DNA from: an uncultured Metabacillus sp.
GTDB lineage: Bacteria; Bacillota; Bacilli; Bacillales; Bacillaceae
NCBI RefSeq assembly: GCF_947503125.1
Contig: NZ_CANNCR010000001.1
Span: 186,001 to 250,000 of the forward strand
DNA length: 64,000 bases
Direction: 5' to 3'
The position numbers and the translations under genes were made by a program. The stretch's first letter is position 1, and each line of letters starts with the position of its first letter. Shown in pieces: positions 61,927 through 64,000 of the stretch. The notes beneath the pieces were generated by a model. The model was not told the DNA's origin and did no database searches. It was given only the letters and a program-made list of their open reading frames with translations.

Positions 61927-62793
61927 ATGACAATTCAATGGTTTCCTGGACATATGGCGAAAGCAAGAAGACAGGTAACAGAAAAGCTTAAATTAATTGA
62001 TATTGTCTTCGAGCTTGTTGATGCAAGAATTCCCATGTCTTCGCGGAATCCAATGATCGATGAAATTGTATCATCAAAGCCCCGTATTGTTTTATTAAAC
62101 AAAGCTGATAAAGCTGATGAATCTGTAACGAGGCAATGGCTTGAATATTTTAAAGAAAAGGGAATTTCTGCTCTTGCCATTGATGCACAAACAGGGACAG
62201 GATTAAAACAAATAACTCAATTATCAAAAGAATTATTAAAAGAGAAATTTGATAAAATGGCTGCAAAGGGAATCAAGCCTCGTGCAATACGTGCGCTGAT
62301 CATCGGGATTCCAAATGTGGGAAAATCAACCTTAATCAATCGGCTTGCAAAGAAAAATATTACTAAAACTGGTGACAGACCAGGTGTAACGACTGCTCAG
62401 CAATGGGTTAAGGTCGGAAATGAGCTTGAGCTATTGGACACGCCAGGTATACTTTGGCCAAAGTTTGAAGATCAGCTAGTCGGTTTAAAACTAGCAACAA
62501 CTGGTGCTATTAAAGATGCCATTCTAAATTTGCAAGAGGTTACGGTATTTGCATTAAATTTTTTAAAGGAACATTACCCGCACAGACTTAAGGAGCGTTT
62601 TGATCTTGAAGAGCTGCCTGATGAGGTTGTTCCGCTTTTTGATGTCATTGGTAAAAAAAGAGGTTGCATCATGCCAGGTGGTTATATTGATTACGATAAA
62701 ACCTCTGAGCTTGTTTTAAGAGAAATACGAGCTGATAAATTAGGAAGACTCTCCTTCGAAACGCCGAAACAATTTACCGAAATCAATAGCTAG
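61927..62793 (+). CDS. rbgA: ribosome biogenesis GTPase A
   Basis: Essential GTPase for late 50S assembly (ylqF). The 288-aa circularly permuted protein has [14 protein letters not shown] at the N terminus, G4 LNKADKAD near 58 ahead of G1 [16 protein letters not shown] near 125, G2 GVTT and G3 LDTPGIL. A C-terminal ANTAR-like helical domain follows. AAGAAGGTG is 8 nt before ATG 61927. It begins 19 nt after lepB. Confidence 0.97.
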   Translation: MTIQWFPGHMAKARRQVTEKLKLIDIVFELVDARIPMSSRNPMIDEIVSSKPRIVLLNKADKADESVTRQWLEYFKEKGISALAIDAQTGTGLKQITQLSKELLKEKFDKMAAKGIKPRAIRALIIGIPNVGKSTLINRLAKKNITKTGDRPGVTTAQQWVKVGNELELLDTPGILWPKFEDQLVGLKLATTGAIKDAILNLQEVTVFALNFLKEHYPHRLKERFDLEELPDEVVPLFDVIGKKRGCIMPGGYIDYDKTSELVLREIRADKLGRLSFETPKQFTEINS

Positions 62794-62798
62794 ACCAA

Positions 62799-62828
62799 CG
62801 GCTCGCAGCATTGCGAGTCTTTATTTAA
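62799..62828 (+). terminator. weak terminator after rbgA
   Basis: CTCGCA and TGCGAG form a 6-bp stem around GCAT, followed by TCTTTATTT. Confidence 0.5.
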
Positions 62829-62856
62829 AAGGGAGAAAATTTTGTACATAGTTTTA

Positions 62857-63033
62857 GTGTCTAGCTCCAGCGCCTAGCCCCGAAGCACAGGACGTGCAAG
62901 TGCAGTCAAGAGATAAGGACTTCGCGTTTTTGACTGCCTCTAGGGTCTAGCCACTCATGAATAGAAGGCAAAGAACGCCTTCTATTCATGAGTGGCTTAT
63001 TTGCCCTAGGCTGATCAAGGCGCTTGTGCTTTT
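62857..63033 (+). repeat. dispersed intergenic hairpin repeat, copy D (with 20-bp perfect hairpin)
   Basis: The left end GTGTCTAGCTCCAGCGCCTA and the right end CAAGGCGCTTGTGCTTTT match the other copies. Inside are two hairpins: GCAGTCAA/TTGACTGC, and a perfect 20-bp stem at 62950-62969 with 62977-62996 around a 7-nt loop. The 20-bp stem is framed by CTAGGG/CCCTAG. It fills most of the 351-nt gap between rbgA and rnhB; no gene is seen in it. Confidence 0.75.
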
Positions 63034-63082
63034 CTTATTATTTGGCTTTTTCGTAAACCTACTGACTGCGGTAGATAATTCC

Positions 63083-63111
63083 TTCTTTGTAGCGAAAAAA
63101 AGAGATATAAT
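63083..63111 (+). promoter_or_regulatory. candidate promoter of rnhB
   Basis: A perfect TATAAT at 63106-63111 lies 33 nt before the start. The -35 at 17-nt distance (TTCTTT) is weak. Confidence 0.45.
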
Positions 63112-63144
63112 AGTAAAGGAGTAAGTGTGAGGAGATTAATAGAA

Positions 63145-63909
63145 ATGAACTTAACCATTAAGGAAATACAAGATAGAATAACGAGGATTACTAATGAAGA
63201 CGATCCTTTTTTAGAGCAATGTAAAGCTGATTCAAGAAAAGGTGTTCAACAGCTTGTTCAAAAATGGTGGAAACATTATGAACAGGAAAAAGCTTTGCAA
63301 GAGCAGTTTTATGGCATGCTTAGCTATGAAAGAAAAGCGCATGCCCAAGGTTTTCACCTAATTGCAGGTGTTGATGAGGTTGGAAGAGGACCGTTGGCAG
63401 GACCTGTTGTGGCAGCGGCAGTCATTTTAAAAGAAGAGTGTTACATACCAGGGTTAACAGATTCAAAGAAATTAACAGCGGCAATGAGAGAGAAGTATTT
63501 CGATTTAATTAAAACAAATGCAAAAGCTATTGGGATTGGCATCGTTCAAGCAGAAGTCATCGACGAAATAAATATTTATGAAGCGACAAAACTTGCCATG
63601 AAGCAAGCGATAAAAAAATTGGAGATAGAGCCTGATTATTTATTACTTGATGCGATGAAGCTCGAATTACCGATTTCTCAAGAGTCAATCATCAAGGGTG
63701 ACGCCAAAAGCGTATCAATTGCTGCAAGCTCTGTTATTGCAAAGGTGACGAGGGACCGGTTCATGCAGGATTTAGCCAAGCGTTTCCCCGAATATGGTTT
63801 TGACCAGCATATGGGATATGGTACTAGATACCATTTGGATGCATTGCAAAGACATGGAGTGACAGAATATCATCGTAAAAGCTATGCACCTGTAAAGGAT
63901 CGATTATAA
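63145..63909 (+). CDS. rnhB: ribonuclease HII
   Basis: Removes single ribonucleotides and RNA from RNA-DNA hybrids. The 254-aa protein has the N-terminal extension typical of Bacillus RNase HII, then GVDEVGRGPLAGPVVAAAV near residue 76 (catalytic Asp-Glu), LTDSKKL near 107, LLLDAMKLELP near 166 and GDAKSVSIAASSVIAKVTRD near 184. ATG at 63145 is 10 nt after GGAG; the GTG frame six residues longer overlaps that site. After it, 63910-64000 shows no gene start. Confidence 0.97.
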   Translation: MNLTIKEIQDRITRITNEDDPFLEQCKADSRKGVQQLVQKWWKHYEQEKALQEQFYGMLSYERKAHAQGFHLIAGVDEVGRGPLAGPVVAAAVILKEECYIPGLTDSKKLTAAMREKYFDLIKTNAKAIGIGIVQAEVIDEINIYEATKLAMKQAIKKLEIEPDYLLLDAMKLELPISQESIIKGDAKSVSIAASSVIAKVTRDRFMQDLAKRFPEYGFDQHMGYGTRYHLDALQRHGVTEYHRKSYAPVKDRL

Positions 63910-64000
63910 TCTTTTAAAAAAGAAGAGTTGTTGTTAGAAGCTTTAAAATGCTTATCATTAGTGAAATTATGTTAAAGGTAAAATAGTAGTCCAATTATTC

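Overview
The window is a gene-dense chromosomal segment from a low-GC, spore-forming Gram-positive bacterium of the family Bacillaceae (Bacillus sensu lato). The evidence is gene order that closely follows the Bacillus subtilis pyr-cys-ylo-ylq region as I know it, near-identical small proteins (SpoVM, RemA, L28, L19), strong AGGAGG-type ribosome binding sites, GTG/TTG starts, and typical S-box, PyrR and FapR regulatory sites. All genes run on the + strand except rqcH and rpmB. No tRNA, rRNA, phage, insertion sequence or CRISPR array was recognised.

Layout. (1) 1-11217: de novo pyrimidine operon pyrP-pyrB-pyrC-carA-carB-pyrK-pyrD-pyrF-pyrE, tightly overlapped, with a PyrR attenuator between pyrP and pyrB. 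pyrR would lie just upstream, outside the window. (2) 11386-11961: a thioredoxin-fold protein. (3) 12224-17790: sulfate assimilation and siroheme operon cysH-cysP-sat-cysC-(ylnD remnant)-sirB-sirC, led by a SAM (S-box) riboswitch with a second promoter-like sequence behind its terminator. The SUMT gene ylnD is reduced to a 77-codon in-frame remnant. (4) 18068-20737: a large secreted autolysin with eight SH3b domains and a glucosaminidase domain. (5) 20818-25466: rqcH (minus strand) divergent from a P-type calcium ATPase. (6) 25619-39866: yicC-family gene, remA, gmk, rpoZ, coaBC, priA, def, fmt, rsmB, rlmN, prpC, prkC, rsgA, rpe. (7) 39947-44016: a small unknown ORF, thiN, spoVM, rpmB (minus), an Asp23-family gene and fakA. 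(8) 44243-50225: recG, then the phospholipid/fatty-acid genes fapR-plsX-fabD-fabG-acpP. The sdaAB-sdaAA pair found here in B. subtilis is absent. (9) 50496-58082: rnc, smc, ftsY, ylxM, ffh. (10) 58333-63909: rpsP, khpA, ylqD, rimM, trmD, rplS, lepB, rbgA, rnhB.

The genes are mostly core metabolism and information processing: UMP synthesis, sulfate reduction to sulfite with siroheme supply, membrane lipid initiation, translation and ribosome assembly, co-translational secretion (Ffh, FtsY, signal peptidase) and Ser/Thr signalling (PrkC/PrpC).

The least ordinary parts are the shrunken ylnD that still links translation of cysC to sirB, a dispersed intergenic hairpin repeat family seen in at least five places, the tandem 231-bp repeats in the autolysin, a nested inverted/direct repeat cluster behind spoVM, a possible non-canonical ATT start in a small ORF after rpe, and a possible broken small membrane-protein unit on the minus strand between ftsY and ylxM. 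I did not find a clearly new multi-gene system. Statements about gene order in other species are from memory and were not checked against a database.
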